Shown in pieces: positions 31,375-32,792 of a DNA stretch of 32,792 bases. The stretch comes from Anaerolineae bacterium. GTDB taxonomy: Bacteria > Chloroflexota > Anaerolineae > B4-G1 > SLSP01. Numbering within the stretch: position 1 is the first letter of the stretch; the number at the start of each line of letters is the position of its first letter. The translations under genes and the position numbers were made by a program. The notes beneath the pieces are model-generated. The model was given only the letters and a program-made list of their open reading frames with translations. It was not told where the DNA came from and made no database searches. The stretch spans positions 1-32,792 of the forward strand of contig JAFGFI010000479.1 of NCBI GenBank assembly GCA_016931185.1. Reading direction: 5' to 3'.

Positions 31375-32792
31375 CGGGGTATCTCCAACGGTATAAAGAT
31401 GGCGTCGGCTTCTGAGAAGGCTGTGTCCAAAGGCCAGCGGGTAGCGTTATCCGACCAATACGCGCCGGTGCGCAGCCAGAGGGGATCCGTTTGAGAGTGT
31501 ATATTGGCATTAGGGAAACTGTGACGCTGTACCAGCACGTCGCCCGCTTGCAACTCAAAGGGTGAGATACCCAGCCCATCCCCGACTTCCACAACTGCGC
31601 CTTCCGTTGTGAGTAAGTGCGCCATCAACGAGAAGGGGCGTCGGATAGCGCTTTCCGTTACCTGCCACCATGTTTCCAATACAAAGGTTTCCTCTTCTAC
31701 ATAGACCCCTGTGCCGAGGAAGGTTAGGGGACCTTCAAGGGCGATGGGAGTTTGGACGGTGGCGCCCGCTACTAACGAAGTGGGTATGGCCTCCGCGCGG
31801 GCCGGATACCCCACGGTGATTGCGGGGGACGGGAGCATCTGCGAGGCCTGGATTTGCGGGCTATCGGGGAATCCCCACTCGTATGCAGCAAAGGCCGGCG
31901 TCTCGTGGTAGTCCCATTGCCGGAAGCTCTGCGGGATACCGGCGAGATGGCGCGCGATGAAAGGCGCGACCGGTTGGGAGGGACGCAAGTAGAGATAGTT
32001 CCACAGTGTGTCCGGTTGAAGAAGTTGATCATGGAGGGTATACCATCCCGTTGCTGTCCCCCCGTTGGGATAAATCCAGGTTTGCGTGCAGTCGAAGGTG
32101 AGGGCGCGCGGCGTCAGTCCCCCGAAGCCCCCGGCAATCACAGATTCGCTGAGGGGGGGGGAGGGGAGGGAACATTGCGCAAGCCAGATTGGGGCTACCG
32201 GATCGGGGACATGATAATAAAACAGGCTATTGGCGATGATCTGGGTGGGCGCGTGATAGCGAAACCAGGCATAGTTATCCAGGTAGGGGATGGCGAAGGT
32301 GCTGAGCGTCTGTGTCCGGATGACGTAATCGCCTGCCGGTGGGTAGAGGCAGACAGGGCTTATAGGTTGGGGCCCATTTATGTTGGAGGCCAACGAGGTA
32401 TACGAGATCCCGTAATACTCCGGCGTCACCCCACTCTTGAAATCCGGTCCATAGAAGGAAATGCCGGTGACCTGTTGCCAGTCGCGCAATGCCTTCCAAC
32501 TTTGCCGCCAGTCGGTGTTGGAAGCCGCGAGAAATCGCCACCCATTTTCCGGGCCACCCGCCAGATCATTGAAGAAAGTGAGTTCATAAGGGAAGATGCG
32601 CAACGTGCCGAAGATAAGCCAGAGAAGTAAAATGTAAAACGTGATACGTGATACGTGATACGTGATACGTGATGCGTGATACGTGATACGTGATTTTGGG
32701 GATTGAGTAATCCCAATTACCTCTTGTTCCCTTGCGCCTCCGCTCCCCTGCGCCTCCGCCTCCTTGCCCCTCTGCCTCCTTGCGCCTCTGCC
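31371..32792 (-). CDS. GT39-type membrane glycosyltransferase, 5' part missing (window edge)
   Basis: The reading frame is open without a stop from the right edge, so this is the last 473 residues of a longer gene and not a protein starting at an internal TTG near 32603. The visible part starts in a repeat loop (octamer array, then a nine-unit CGTGATA array read as SRITYHVSRITFY), then a helix, FPYELTFFNDLAGG and GWRFLAASNTDWRQ. The C-x27-C pair is at about residues 207 and 235 of the visible part (LAQC, FDCTQTW), and the beta-sandwich ends DAIFIPLEIPR. The DE dyad and GHPLL motif should lie beyond the edge. It is coupled to the next gene by an ATGA overlap. Closest in type to the genes at 23481, 26168 and 28828. 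Confidence 0.88.
   Translation of the reverse strand, partial: GRGARRQRGKEAEAQGSGGAREQEVIGITQSPKSRITYHASRITYHVSRITFYILLLWLIFGTLRIFPYELTFFNDLAGGPENGWRFLAASNTDWRQSWKALRDWQQVTGISFYGPDFKSGVTPEYYGISYTSLASNINGPQPISPVCLYPPAGDYVIRTQTLSTFAIPYLDNYAWFRYHAPTQIIANSLFYYHVPDPVAPIWLAQCSLPSPPLSESVIAGGFGGLTPRALTFDCTQTWIYPNGGTATGWYTLHDQLLQPDTLWNYLYLRPSQPVAPFIARHLAGIPQSFRQWDYHETPAFAAYEWGFPDSPQIQASQMLPSPAITVGYPARAEAIPTSLVAGATVQTPIALEGPLTFLGTGVYVEEETFVLETWWQVTESAIRRPFSLMAHLLTTEGAVVEVGDGLGISPFELQAGDVLVQRHSFPNANIHSQTDPLWLRTGAYWSDNATRWPLDTAFSEADAIFIPLEIPR
32633..32695 (-). repeat. CGTGATA heptamer array (9 units) in CDS
   Basis: One TGTAAAA and eight CGTGATA/G/T units run in tandem and are nearly identical. They are read as ITYHVSR and ITYHASR heptapeptides. 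Confidence 0.95.
32721..32792 (-). repeat. TGCGCCTC / CGCTCCCC octamer array, cut by window edge
   Basis: Imperfect 8-nt units (TGCGCCTC, CGCTCCCC, TGCCTCCT) are read as EAEAQGSGGAREQE. The array is like that at 11291-11342 and in the same position relative to the heptamer array. Confidence 0.8.

Noticed and set aside
32601..32603. TTG start for a short protein at the right edge
   Set aside because: The frame is open to the edge and the paralogues continue upstream with helices, so the gene is truncated by the window.
31854..32630. 258-residue + strand reading frame
   Set aside because: It is antisense to the conserved ectodomain of a GT39 gene. Its openness comes from codon bias on the other strand.

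Overview
The window looks like a stretch of a Chloroflexota (Anaerolineae-like) chromosome. This is an inference from gene content: many GT-C/GT39 membrane glycosyltransferases with long C-terminal beta-sandwich tails, two CotH-type proteins beside a VTC-type protein, a secreted protein ending in a YLPxxxR-type motif, and abundant 7-nt tandem repeats. No rRNA, tRNA, transposase or CRISPR array was seen.

Layout. (a) 1-1784, + strand: molybdenum cofactor genes moaA and moaC, separated by a large nested hairpin built from CGTCAAA heptamers. (b) 1860-4256, + strand: a membrane-anchored CotH-like protein followed 3 nt later by a VTC/polyphosphate-polymerase-type protein. (c) 4283-6508, - strand: a GT-C protein of the DDAYI/TSPLW type, divergent from (d) 6624-8957, + strand: a multidomain CotH-family surface protein. 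(e) 15184-9047, - strand: two GT39 paralogues joined by an ATGA overlap, then a DUF4037-type nucleotidyltransferase. (f) 16931-15378, - strand: a secreted protein with an N-terminal ligand-binding-like region and two FN3-like repeats. (g) 17364-23494, + strand: two GT39/PMT-type proteins with a shared beta-sandwich tail and one GT87-like polytopic protein. (h) 32792-23481, - strand: four more GT39 paralogues, three of the junctions being 4-nt overlaps or a short gap. The rightmost gene is cut by the window edge and has lost its 5' part.

Together these genes suggest an envelope or exopolymer glycosylation island. Nine GT-C enzymes would transfer sugars from polyprenyl-phosphate donors on the outer face of the membrane, while the CotH-like proteins and the VTC protein could modify surface protein or make polyphosphate. 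The acceptors and sugars cannot be read from the sequence.

The most unusual signal is the repeats. Six GT39 genes in (e) and (h) carry tandem heptamers (mainly the ATTCGCN and CGTGATN classes, plus octamers) at matching protein loops, so that the repeats are translated as heptapeptide repeats such as ANCELRI and ITYHVSR. Short palindromic elements also sit in frame inside genes. The same six proteins share an invariant C-x27-C signature in an extracytoplasmic region I do not recognise. Two intergenic regions share a near-identical promoter (TTGTCT-N16-TATAAT).
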